Of a stretch of DNA of 64,000 bases, positions 1-9,979 are shown piece by piece. Position numbers and translations under genes: made by a program. Position 1 is the stretch's first letter. Each line of letters starts with the position of its first letter. The stretch is from Selaginella moellendorffii (taxonomy: Eukaryota > Streptophyta > Lycopodiopsida > Selaginellales > Selaginellaceae). The DNA lies in contig NW_003314272.1 in assembly GCF_000143415.4 (NCBI RefSeq), positions 85,528 through 149,527 on the forward strand. Reading direction: 5' to 3'. The notes under the pieces are model-generated. The model saw only the letters and a list, made by a program, of their open reading frames with translations. It ran no database searches and was not told the DNA's origin.

Positions 1-627
1 AAGACGTGGAAGCTTGGAAAAAGAGAGCGAGAAAATGGTGACGGCGACGGGAGTTACAGCGCTCAAAGTGTACTGGAGTCTTCCTGTGCATCGTCTTCTT
101 CCCACGCTGACAGTGGAAGCTACGCTTCTGGAGAGACTTCGGACGGGGTTAGCGCTTCCTTGGATCATCCTTTAGCGTCTTCATGTCCTGCCGAAGGGGC
201 GACGCGGGATTATCACATGGGAGAGAGGTTATCACACGGGAACATGGAGGCATGGAGTGAAACGTGGAACGAGAGACTAGGACGCAGAGCTCGTGAGCTT
301 CCGAGGGAGATGGGGGGCAATGAGAGTGCTACTGATGTCGGCAGGGAAGCCTTGAGACGTGAGAGGCTACGGGAGGGCGTCCGGAAGAGGCAAATGGAAA
401 TTGAAAGAGAAGCGCTGAGGTTTGATATCACGTTCTGGAGAGCCGATGAGGTTGTTGCTCGCAGCAACTACAGTCTCACGGACGTTTCAATGTGCATTGC
501 AACACATGACGCTAGCCCACTGTCCATCTCCGAATCGAAGACTCTAGTGTGCTCAGCCCTTGCTGGCCCGCTCCTAGCCGCCACCATTGCTCATGTAAAT
601 GAACAAGCAAGTTTCCATAACTTGTAA
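1..627 (+). CDS. 3' end of an unrecognised protein gene (partial)
   Basis: One frame is open from the first base of the window to a TAA at 625-627, so this is the 3' part of a gene that begins upstream. The visible product is about 208 residues. It has a Ser-rich start, then an Arg/Glu-rich helical stretch around 'REALRRERLREGVRKRQMEI', then a mixed tail ending in HNL. I do not recognise the family. The last 50 or so residues could include unspliced intron, because candidate splice sites occur there. It converges on the KH-domain gene, whose stop codon is only 54 bp away. Real coding is likely given length and composition; function is unknown. Confidence 0.45.
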   Translation, partial: KTWKLGKRERENGDGDGSYSAQSVLESSCASSSSHADSGSYASGETSDGVSASLDHPLASSCPAEGATRDYHMGERLSHGNMEAWSETWNERLGRRARELPREMGGNESATDVGREALRRERLREGVRKRQMEIEREALRFDITFWRADEVVARSNYSLTDVSMCIATHDASPLSISESKTLVCSALAGPLLAATIAHVNEQASFHNL

Positions 628-681
628 TACTTTAAGAATCTGTCCTCAAAAATGAAGTGATAAACACGTGAGGACCTACGT

Positions 682-2203
682 TCAGGTGCCATAGTAAACG
701 TAGCCGCTGCTGTATTGTGATCCGTAAGCACTGGGACTGTAGCTCATTCCCGACGCGTACAGGGTGTTTTGAGTTGTATAACTGTAGTCGGAGGTGGTGC
801 AAGTGGTTGCTGCAGTTGTTCCTGCAGCTCCTGCCATGAAATTCTAGAGAAGAGAAAGCACGAGAGGCGTGGAATCTCAGTGACAACTTCAACGAACCTG
901 AAGCAACTGTTGTGCTGTTTGAACTTGAGTCGACTGCCCGTGCACTTCGATTGTCATCTCTCCTGGGGCATTGGGAGTCTCTTGTATGCTAATGGTTGCT
1001 CCACTTGTCCGCCGCATGTAGTTGATATTGGCCCCGGCAGTTCCAATGATTGCATCTGCGTACAAGAGGGGGACCTGGAGCTGCTGACTCACAGTCTACG
1101 ATTGAACAAAAGGCTTTGTGAGCAAGCGAAACCTGTAAGTTGTTTACCTCGGCAGGTGCCGCTGGCGTGGTGCTTGTTACATCCACCCGACCAGGATCAC
1201 CACCATACACGGAGACAGCATAATGTTGGCTTTGCGCCTGATCCGCATAGTAGTCGGTTGACGAGTAAGGTGTGGTAGCAGCGACTGTGGGGGTAGCCCA
1301 TGAAGTAGCAATAGCAGCAGCTTGCTGTCCTTGTACTTGGCTCGACATAGCGCGCTGTAATTCACCGTTATGAACTTTGTATCCAATGGATCTGGATCCA
1401 GCAAAACTCACATTGAACTCAAACAGCTGGAGCACGGATCGGTCCACGAGAAACTTGCGCAAATGAGAGACCACAAGCTCCATGGCTTTCTGCACCTTCA
1501 AGATTTCGCCTTGGACTTCCACCATCCTGTCGTCCGCTAACGCACAAAGTGGGAGCTCCTCTGAGACAACAAGGGTTAACAGCACGTAGCACAAAAGGGC
1601 ACGAACCAACTGGCATGATTCGGACTGTAGCACCCGAGGTCTCCTGTATGGACCTGATTGTCGCACCTTGTCTTCCAATCAGGCTACCAGCTTGTGTAGC
1701 GGTGACGAGAAGGCGAGACTGAACGAGGCCCGAGGGCAAAATGATGTGCTCAACAGGTTCACCGTCGCCACTGGAGCCCTCTGTAACTCGCCGATGGACC
1801 CGGAGTAGGCCGTCCATTGCGGGTGAGATAGTTGCTTCGGGATCCTCCTTGGCGGAAACGAGCACCTGCACAAGTTGCATTGCATGGCTGGATGCCAAAA
1901 CTGGCAAAGGCTACGTACGATGCGCTCTAGCGTTCCTGGTACACCGTCGAGAATTTTGATGCGCGACCTTGTTTCCTCGCACATTCTCTTGACAAACTCG
2001 CCCTTGCGCCCAATAATTGCACCAACCTTGTGAAGAGGGACAATGAGCCTAAAGACATTATCCCCTGGCCAGCCGGGCCATTTTCTCTCTCCCGGGGGCG
2101 TTTCCTCCTGGGAGCCAGCGACGGTGCTTGGTAGAGTTACACTGGCAGGGTCCTCGAAGTGTAGGAGGTCGACCGGCTCTCCGATAATCACCGAGCACGC
2201 CAT
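682..2203 (-). CDS. Triple-KH RNA-binding protein, PEPPER/FLK-like
   Basis: Six exons (2203-1919, 1865-1607, 1560-1412, 1354-1148, 1095-898, 843-682) join in frame to 419 residues. KH1 (about 48-95) carries [12 protein letters not shown]2 (about 130-215) carries [16 protein letters not shown], and KH3 (about 305-365) carries [20 protein letters not shown]. The signature '[16 protein letters not shown]' before KH1, the '[12 protein letters not shown]' segment after KH2 and the Tyr/Ser/Gly-rich C-terminus match Arabidopsis PEPPER and FLOWERING LOCUS KH DOMAIN, nuclear hnRNP-K-like proteins acting in pre-mRNA processing and flowering control. Introns are about 50 bp. The N-terminus is shorter than in PEPPER. 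The start is the first ATG in frame; less than 203 bp separates it from the next gene upstream. Confidence 0.9.
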
Positions 2204-2405
2204 TCAGGCGCTCTAGCGAACTCGACAAGAGGAAATGGGAAGAAGAGGCAAACCATGAACAGTGCTATGCCGCCGGAGGCGCTCCATACTTTGCCCTCAA
2301 AACCTGGAGCACACACAACTAACTTGTGCCACGCGAATATTCCCAGATCTTCATGTGTTTTTTAAAAGAGACAATATCACACAAGACAAGTCAGGACATG
2401 CCGGA

Positions 2406-4094
2406 TCAGATGCCCAACCGGCAGTTGAGGTACCACAGATGCCATGCCAGCCCGACCAGCATTGCAAGATTTGCAGCAGAGCTGCAGAAGTGCAGCGCCC
2501 GGACCCTTGTCATCACGTCCCCCAGCTGCGTCCTCCTGGCGTGATCGTCCACACCACTTCCTCCTCCTCGTTCTCCAGGGCCGGGATCCAAAGCCCTGCC
2601 TTCCTCCTTCTCTATCCGTACTTTGTCAAACACACACTGCAGAAACAAGCACAGGCTTAGCGCACAATTCGCAACAGTGGAGGCGCCCACCTTTGTCAGC
2701 CGTGGTTCCAGCAGGAAAGTGTTCAGCAGTGTCACAACCAGGCACCCCGCAAGGTTGTAGCACTGCAGCAGCTCCGACAGGTGGGCACCTGGCGGCGAGT
2801 GCAGCAGTATGTGCGTTGCAAGGAGAAGAGCAATCCCCGACCCAACAATCCTGAAGTAGACGGGGAAAATCTTACTCTGCACCAGGGCGAACTGGTGGCG
2901 GGATATGTTGTTGGAGAGCACGAATCCAGAGATGAAAGTCACCCACAGTGCACTGCCAAACGTGGACGAGAAGAGGAACAAGTGCATCAGGCGAATGAAG
3001 GTGGCCACCGACTTATGGACCCACTGCTTGCAAATCCGGAGTGCCATCTCTTCAGACTGGTTGAGCTTGGCCATCTTATCGTGAGCCCATGCACCGGCCT
3101 GATTCCACGTTCGATTCACCTTCTCCCGCGCGCTGTTGCCCCACCTTGCCGCTTCTTCTTCAGCCTCGTGCACTTTGAGACAGAGCTTGTTCTTCTCGTC
3201 CACAACGGCGTCCTTGCCGCTCTGTATTGTGCTCATGCCGTAGTTGAAGACTGCCCCCCGTCCAGCATTGAGCTTGAGCCTCACCACGTCGACAATGTGT
3301 CCCAACTTCTCCTTTTGGTTTTCCAAGCTTTCCAAGGACGCCTGCTTGGCCTTGTCATAGTAGGCCTCAACTCGACGCTTGGAGGAATCGAGCGAGCTTC
3401 CCAGCTGCTGCTCCTTGTTGCTGAGCGCGTCGAGCACAGCGGCCTTGGTAACGTCGTAGTAGTCGCGAACCTTTCCCCTTGCCATTTCCAGGCTGGGATG
3501 CTCTTCGTGCGGCTCTAGCTCTGGAAGTTGGTTCCGGAGAAGCCCAAGCCCTTCTGTTGCTTTGTCCATTGCATCTCTGGCCGAGCTCCTTGCACCTTCG
3601 AGGTAGTCCTCCAACTTCTTGAGGTCTTGGTCCTCCGGCGTACCGTGGGAGGCGTCGTAGAAGCCAACGCCTTGGCCCAAGTTGGGCTGGTAGTGCGCAG
3701 CCTCCTGAACCCTCTCCGTGACAGCTCTCGCCAGCTTGCTGCCCAGAGATTGCTGCTCCTCAACGGCTTGATGTGCTACATCGCCGGCGGAGCTCAAGGA
3801 GTCGCCGAGCCTGTCTCGTGCACTGGCCGCTGACTCTGCGCCTCTGCTTGCGCCCTCGCTCACATAATCCGACAGCCTGTCCCGAGCCTCTGAAGCTGCG
3901 TCTTGGCCGCGCTTGGTCGCGGACAAGAGCTTGCCATTGTAATCCTCCTCCGCGTGTTTGTAGGTGGCCGAGACGCTATGGGCCTCCACAACAATCACGT
4001 CCTTGTTCATCTTGCGCACCGTAGGCTCCGGGGACAGAAACATGACGGCACCCAGGGACGAGAGTAACACACACAAGGCTCTAAGATTCATCAT
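2406..4094 (-). CDS. LEA-type amphipathic protein fused to a DUF4149 (TMEM205-like) membrane domain
   Basis: Two exons (4094-2691, 2636-2406) give 544 residues. The N-terminus (1-25) is a signal-anchor-like hydrophobic stretch. Residues about 45-350 are a charged, Ala-rich helical region with repeated 'ARDRLSDYVSEGAS'-like units, typical of group 4/LEA repeats. Residues about 370-544 hold four hydrophobic spans and the DUF4149 motif 'LLEPRLTK' followed by 'EKEEGR'. The 54-bp intron (2690-2637) is a multiple of three and open, so a naive translation runs through it. Removing it restores the family's 'TK...F.K..IEKEEGR' spacing. Arabidopsis At1g72100-type proteins share this fusion and are linked to seed desiccation. 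Membrane stress protection is inferred. Confidence 0.85.
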   Translation of the reverse strand: MMNLRALCVLLSSLGAVMFLSPEPTVRKMNKDVIVVEAHSVSATYKHAEEDYNGKLLSATKRGQDAASEARDRLSDYVSEGASRGAESAASARDRLGDSLSSAGDVAHQAVEEQQSLGSKLARAVTERVQEAAHYQPNLGQGVGFYDASHGTPEDQDLKKLEDYLEGARSSARDAMDKATEGLGLLRNQLPELEPHEEHPSLEMARGKVRDYYDVTKAAVLDALSNKEQQLGSSLDSSKRRVEAYYDKAKQASLESLENQKEKLGHIVDVVRLKLNAGRGAVFNYGMSTIQSGKDAVVDEKNKLCLKVHEAEEEAARWGNSAREKVNRTWNQAGAWAHDKMAKLNQSEEMALRICKQWVHKSVATFIRLMHLFLFSSTFGSALWVTFISGFVLSNNISRHQFALVQSKIFPVYFRIVGSGIALLLATHILLHSPPGAHLSELLQCYNLAGCLVVTLLNTFLLEPRLTKVGASTVANCALSLCLFLQCVFDKVRIEKEEGRALDPGPGERGGGSGVDDHARRTQLGDVMTRVRALHFCSSAANLAMLVGLAWHLWYLNCRLGI

Positions 4095-4161
4095 GGCTAC
4101 ACACTATACCTCGTATCTCTTTTGTTGGACGACGACAACGACGACGCCGATGCCTGCCTGG

Positions 4162-4261
4162 NNNNNNNNNNNNNNNNNNNNNNNNNNNNNNNNNNNNNNN
4201 NNNNNNNNNNNNNNNNNNNNNNNNNNNNNNNNNNNNNNNNNNNNNNNNNNNNNNNNNNNNN
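4162..4261. other. Assembly gap (100 N)
   Basis: A run of exactly 100 N marks a scaffold gap of unknown true size. It lies between the LEA/DUF4149 gene start and the MYB gene. Regulatory sequence of either gene may be missing here. Confidence 0.99.
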
Positions 4262-4645
4262 GTTCTTGTTCTTGCTCGACCTAAAACAAAGTAGTAGAAC
4301 CCCGCGCTGCTTGTGCGTGACAAGTGGCATAGGACGTGGCAACAGGAGAAGTGGCTACAGCCTTTGTTTTCCTTTATTATAGAAACAAGGGGCAAAAAGG
4401 AAAAGGCAAAAAAGGTGGTATTCACAATTATAATATATTTTCCCCTTTCCAGCTCAACGAACACCTCCATGTATTTAGCCCCAAGTTAGCGGAATTGAGT
4501 CAAGCAGCAGATCTCGCTGTGCCGCGACCAAACGTCCTCCCTCGCTTCAATTGCCCATTGCCGCCGCCTCCTAATCCCCTCCTCCTCCGGTGCTCGATGC
4601 TGCGACAGGTCAATTGTGTTGCAGCCGCGGCAGATTGTATCAAGG
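4262..4645. other. MYB 5' flank, no other gene seen
   Basis: The 384 bases between the assembly gap and the MYB start codon hold purine-rich low-complexity sequence and no ORF with recognisable similarity. They are presumably the MYB promoter and leader. I see no convincing TATA box. Confidence 0.4.
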
Positions 4646-6007
4646 ATGGGCCGCCACTCGTGTTGCCAGAAGCAGAAGCTCAAGAAGGGATTGTGGTCGC
4701 CAGAGGAGGATGAGAAGCTGGTCAGGTACATTACCAAGTATGGCCACGGCTGCTGGAGTGCGGTGCCAAAGCAAGCAGGTGCTCTTGTGAAACTGGAGAG
4801 AGAGAGAGAACGAGAGGCATTGACAAAATCTGGTTTCATGGTGGCTTGGCTTCCAGGGCTTCAGCGATGCGGGAAGAGCTGCCGGCTGAGATGGATCAAC
4901 TACCTCAGGCCCGATCTGAAGCGAGGTGTCTTCTCCGCAACCGAGGAGAAGCTCATCATTGAGCTCCATGCTGTCCTCGGTAACAGGTGGTGCACCTTTC
5001 TCTTCCTAGTATGCATGCATATATGCCAATTCGTTGCTCATTACGAGCGTTGCCACAGATGGTCTCAAATCGCCACACAGTTGCCCGGGAGAACAGACAA
5101 CGAGATAAAAAACTACTGGAACACTTGCATCAAGAAGAAGCTCAAGCAAATTGGCATCGATCCCAACACGCACAGGCCGCTGGATGAAGCGGGGCTGGCG
5201 GTGGCATCTACAGGTTCCGCATCGCCAGCCGCAAGCATGGACATGAACGTGAGTGTCGAGTGTAATTTGCATCACAGAACGACGACCTTGTACCCTTGCG
5301 CGTTTGAGGACATTCTTTTCAACCCCACTTCCACTACTCGATCCATTGGTGTTGGACGCCACCACCTGCTCAAGCTCCAAGCTCTCGAGGGAAGCAGCAT
5401 CAGCAGCAGTAGCAGCAGCAGTAGTAACATTCACTTGACGGACTCTCTGGTGGAGAAATTCCTGGCGAGTGGGCTTGATCACACCAGGCAGCCATCTGCA
5501 TCTTCCTACAGCTGTTACGACTCTGCGCTCATTTCCTCGTCCTACGACAACGAGCTGCACATGTTGCAAGGGCATGGGCCGGGGGATCAACGCCAGCCAG
5601 ACCCATGTCTCTTCTCCTTCCTTGCAGCGGCTGAGGAAGGATTTGGGATGGTCAGTAGCAGGGGGGGGCTGGCGTACTACGGCGACTCTTTCAACTCCGG
5701 GGAAGCAGTAGCTGCTGCAGCAGCAGGAGCTGGCAGCAACACGGCGAGCAGCAGTAGCGCTACAGCCACGGGGGGCGAGGAGGTGGAAGCGGATGAGCAC
5801 AGCAATGTGGTCCAGTGGTGTGAGCTAATGCCGGTGTCGTTCGCGGTGCACGAGTTTGAAAAATGTCATGATCAGGAGGTGGCGTTGAAACAAGAGGATC
5901 CGGGGCAGAGCCTGTGCTGGTCACAGCAAGCTGCAATGGGCATGGGCGTGGGCATGTGCATGTCTCCGGAACTGGAGCGGATTGCAGCGGTCATCGATGA
6001 GATGTAA
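4646..6007 (+). CDS. R2R3-MYB transcription factor
   Basis: Three exons (4646-4778, 4857-4986, 5059-6007) give 403 residues. The N-terminus starts '[20 protein letters not shown]'. R2 (about 14-62) contains '[20 protein letters not shown]', and R3 (about 65-115) contains '[20 protein letters not shown]'. '[15 protein letters not shown]' follows. Both intron positions (codon 45, Gly; codon 88, Arg) are the standard ones of plant R2R3-MYBs. The sequence resembles the MYB61/MYB86/MYB103-type clades that regulate wall and lignin genes; that assignment is inference. The C-terminal half is Ser/Gly/Ala-rich and acidic, fitting an activation region. Intron 1 holds a short GA repeat. The ATG chosen is the one giving the canonical N-terminus. 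Confidence 0.95.
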   Translation: MGRHSCCQKQKLKKGLWSPEEDEKLVRYITKYGHGCWSAVPKQAGALVKLEREREREALTKSGFMVAWLPGLQRCGKSCRLRWINYLRPDLKRGVFSATEEKLIIELHAVLGNRWCTFLFLVCMHICQFVAHYERCHRWSQIATQLPGRTDNEIKNYWNTCIKKKLKQIGIDPNTHRPLDEAGLAVASTGSASPAASMDMNVSVECNLHHRTTTLYPCAFEDILFNPTSTTRSIGVGRHHLLKLQALEGSSISSSSSSSSNIHLTDSLVEKFLASGLDHTRQPSASSYSCYDSALISSSYDNELHMLQGHGPGDQRQPDPCLFSFLAAAEEGFGMVSSRGGLAYYGDSFNSGEAVAAAAAGAGSNTASSSSATATGGEEVEADEHSNVVQWCELMPVSFAVHEFEKCHDQEVALKQEDPGQSLCWSQQAAMGMGVGMCMSPELERIAAVIDEM

Positions 6008-6021
6008 TCCCCATTTCCTGT

Positions 6022-6060
6022 GGTGTGTGTGTGTGTGGGTGGTGTGTGCGTGTGTGTGTT
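6022..6060. repeat. TG microsatellite
   Basis: An imperfect (TG)n run begins about 15 bp after the MYB stop codon, interrupted by GGTGG and CG. It probably lies in the 3' UTR. Nothing else recognisable lies between it and the cellulose-synthase-like gene at 6384. Confidence 0.9.
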
Positions 6061-6383
6061 TGTATTTTTGGTATCTAAGGTCTATAGAAAGTGTGACAAT
6101 GATACGAGGAATGTTGACCTGGCCGCAGGAATAGGATGTTGCCGTCCCTGACTCCTGCCCAACAAGCCAAATCCGCGAGAATGTTGGCATGATGGTGGCA
6201 CTAACAGAGGCGGGATCCTTGTTTGTTGCCGTGCGGTGGAATGGACGGATGGGGCAAGGACGTGACAAGCCCCTCTTTGTTGTTTCTTGTGTCGCGCCCA
6301 GCAAGCGAAACAATGCGAGGAGCGACTTCCTAAGCTCCCGACCTCGCTTGTTCCGTGCCTCACGCTCTGGGCAGGGCTGAATC

Positions 6384-9300
6384 ATGGCGACGCAACCGCG
6401 CAATGAGGCGCTGGAGCAGCGAATTGCGGCGGAGGTAATCGATCGCTTAGAAAATCCACGGCATGTAACAATCTCTCTTTCCGTGACGAATCCAATTCAG
6501 GGAAGCGAGCAAGCATATCATGCCATTGTCGTCCCAGCGTCAGATACGGGTGGTCCTGCTACCGGTAGAAGCCGTGTCCATCCACTTGCTTACATGGAAG
6601 GTAATGGCCGTTTCCTAGCCGCTGTGCGTGAAGGAGACATGCGTGTCTATGTGGTGACAGAGGCACAGGCATCATATGGTTATGGTACCGTATCTTGGAA
6701 GAAGAGGTTGGAAGGCTGGAGGCTACGAAAAGAAAGATATGAGATGATGACGGCTGAACCTTCTCATGCCAAAGCTGATGATGCCAGCGCCGAGAGCTTC
6801 TACTCACCAGACTTACCAGTGTATGCTTTACACTCCAATTCTGTGGCTATCAGCAGCATTTGTTGCTACTTGCAGAATGGACCAGGCAAGGCAACCGCTG
6901 TCGAGGAAGGTTCCTATTGCTTCGAGTTTGGTCAACCCTTACAGGATGGTCATTGTCATTCGGCTCGTAGCTCTGGCTTTCTACTTCCGCTTCCGCATTC
7001 TAAATCCAGTTGGCAATGCATATGGCTTGTGGCTGACATCAGTTGTGTGCGAGATTTGGTTCGCTCTCTCTTGGATAGCTCATCAACTTCCTAAATGGAT
7101 CCCAGTTGTAAGGGAGACATACCTTGACCGCCTTGCCCTCAGGTATGTAAGACGATATCAGAGGTTTTGCTACGACTGATTGATGATTAAAAGGTATGAG
7201 AAACAAGGGCAGGTGTGCGGCCTGCCCGCGATAGATGTCTTGGTTGCGACGGAGGACCCGTTTAAGGACCCTCTTCTGGCCACAACCAACGCCGTCCTTT
7301 CCGTCCTCTCTGTTGATTACCCCGTCGAAAAGCTCTCGTGCTATGTCTCGGACGACAGCGCTGCCATGCTTACGTTTGAAGGCCTTTGCGAGACATCGGA
7401 ATTTGCGAGAAAATGGGTGCCTTTCTGCAGGAGCTTTAACGTCGAGCCTCGTGCACCCCAAGTCTATTTTGCCCAGAAGATTGACTATGCCGACACCAAG
7501 TTTCAATCGTCTTTCGTCAAGGAGAGGCGGGCAATGAAGGCATGCATACTTTTTTTTTTTCATCTTTTGTTCTGGCTGAGTAATATTTCAGAGAGAGTAC
7601 GAAGAGTTCAAAGTGAGAATCAATGCGTTGGTGGAGAAGGCTGCCAAAGTTCCTGAAGAAGGCTGGAGCATGCAAAATGGAACCCCATGGCCAGGAACCA
7701 ACAGCCGAGACCATCCAGGCATGATACAGGTAATTATTATTGGAAAGAGCAGGTGTCTAGTTAAACTTGTTCGCAAATTCACAGGTGTTTCTTGGTCACA
7801 GCGGGGGACACGACAGCGACGGCAATGAGCTACCACGTCTTGTGTACGTCTCCCGAGAGAGACGCCCCGGATTCAAGCATCACAACAAGGCGGGAGCAAT
7901 GAATGCTTTGGTGAAACCAATGTTTAAACTGTTTATATCACTCACTGATCACGCCTTGCTCCGTAAACAGGTGCGTGTGTCCGCCGTCTTGACAAACGCC
8001 CCGTATGTTGTGGACGTCAACTGCGCTGATTATGTCAACAACAGCCGCGCACTGCGTGAGGCAATGTGTCTTATGATGGACACAATGGTTGGGAAAAAGG
8101 CGTGCTTTGTGCAGTTTCCACAGAGATTCGGCAGCCATGACAATGAGCATGCTGTCTTCTTTGACGTGAGTTGGCGACCAGTTTCTCTTGTCTGGATTTC
8201 TGAGTTGCGCACGACTGTGTGACAGATAAATCTCAAAGGCTTGGATGGTATCCAGGGTCCCATGTATGTCGGGAGGGGATGCGTTTTCCGGCGACAGGCA
8301 CTGTACGGCGTGTGTGCACCTGTGAGCGGCAAAGCGCGGCAGCGCTTGCATTGCCGGGTGGGGGACGAAGAAGGTGCGTGCCATTTTGCAAGTTTTTAGC
8401 ACCTTATACAAACATTTGGACGCAGGTGACGAAAAAAGGTTGGAGAAGCGTTACGGGCAGTCACCGGTCTTTGTCGCGTCAACGAGGCAAGAAGCAGTTC
8501 CTAGTAGCCCCAACGATGACGGTAGCCTATCGACGTCGGCTCTTCTGAAAGAGGCAATTCACGTGATCAGCTGCGGCTACGAGGACAAGAGCGAGTGGGG
8601 GAAAGAGGTAAAGAGAGATGAAAATTGCTGGGAAAAGGCCTGACGCTTGCTTGGTCACAGGTTGGTTGGATTTACGGGGGAGGCGATTGTGTGGCCGGCA
8701 TGTTGATGCATGCCAGGGGCTGGCGCTCCACATACTGCATGCCTCAGCGACCAGCATTCAAGAGTTGCGGGCTGCTGGACGTGGCAGGGAAATTGGAACA
8801 ATTGCTGGTGCAATCTATGGCCAGCATGGAGCTTGTGTTGAGCAAGCACTGTCCACTGTGGTATGGCTATGGTGGTCGCCTCAAGCTGCTTCAGCGGCTG
8901 GCCTACCTCAGCAGCGCTTTCCATCCTCTAAACTCCATTCCACTCGTCGTCTATACCACACTGCCTGCCGTGTGCCTCTTGACTGGCAAGTTCATCCTTC
9001 CCGAGGTACGTGTGTCACGTTTGTGCCATTGTTTCATCCAACGCTCGCATGCAGTTGGGAAGGTCAGCCAGCCTGTTGCTCGTGACAGTGCTCTTGTGCA
9101 TTGGTGCAAGTGCCATCCTGGAGATGCGGTGGAGTGGAGTGAGCGCGGAGGAATGGTGGCAAGACGAGCAGTTGTGGGTGATTGGAGGCGTCTCGTCGCA
9201 CTTGGTTGCATTGTTCCAAGGCCTCGTCAAGGTTTTGGGTGGTGGTGACAGTTTCAGCTTTGAAGCCCCTACCTGCGTTTGTATCTCAACCGGAACCGGA

Positions 9301-9621
9301 TGGAGCAGCCTTCTCGTCCCTCCCTTGACAATTCTGGTGATCAATATGGTAGGGGTGGCAGCTGGGCTGTCAGATACACTCAATAACGGCTACGAGTCAT
9401 GGGGGCCACTGCTTGGCAAACTTCTGTTTGCCTTTTGGGTGATCTCGCACCTCTACCCATTCCTTAAGGCTACCATGGCTAGGCACAACCGCACACCCAC
9501 AATCGTCATCGTATGGTCCATTCTGTTAGCATCCATCTTTTCGCTTCTCTGGGTGCGAATTAACCCTTTCATTCCCAAGCTGGTTGGTCCCAGCTTGGAG
9601 GAGTGCGGCATTAACTGCTGA
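6384..9621 (+). CDS. Cellulose synthase (CesA) paralogue lacking key catalytic motifs
   Basis: Ten exons (6384-6820, 6876-7142, 7194-7539, 7592-7729, 7785-7910, 7971-8165, 8226-8373, 8426-8607, 8661-9005, 9055-9621) join without stop or frameshift to about 916 residues. The body follows plant CesA closely ('[16 protein letters not shown]', '[20 protein letters not shown]', '[10 protein letters not shown]', C-terminal 'ECGINC', about eight membrane spans). The glycosyltransferase signatures are altered: first Asp region reads SDDSAA; DCD is NCA; TED is GGD with a two-residue deletion just before it; QxxRW is QLLVQ. The N-terminal RING zinc finger is absent. Intron 3 starts with GC (7540). Two further 3n-length open introns may lie in exon 1 (about 6435-6500 and 6600-6660). 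I infer a catalytically inactive CesA relative, either a pseudoenzyme or an early pseudogene. Confidence 0.88.
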
Positions 9622-9979
9622 CTGCGCTTCACGCAGGGGTTTGCATAAGGTTGGAGAAGCGTGGCTATGGTCTCTTCCTGTAGCTCCTCCTGTGAAGAAA
9701 AACAAACCAGAGGGCACCTCGAGCTGCCGGGGCGATGGATTGAACGGGCGCTGTAAGATGCAACTTTTGTGCATTTCGTACGGGTAGCAATAAGGACGAT
9801 CTGTGTCCATCGTGAGGCCTCCTCAGCTTTGTCTCCTGCTGGTTGTGTTACGGTATATCCAAGCGAGTGGTAACACCGGTAGCGTAGTAAGATTTTTGTG
9901 CGCAAGCCATGGCTTGAGACATTGGCGCAGCTTCAGGATGCCGCGGCATTGCAACCCTTTTACCCTAAAACTCCATGCA
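9622..9979. other. Intergenic: CesA-like 3' flank and coiled-coil gene 5' flank
   Basis: About 360 bases separate the CesA-like stop codon from the likely ATG of the next gene. Short open frames occur but none shows recognisable family features. Confidence 0.4.

Noticed and set aside
5006-5800. 264-codon minus-strand ORF inside the MYB gene
   Set aside because: Shadow of the Ser/Gly-rich MYB exon 3; composition is arbitrary and it crosses a MYB intron.
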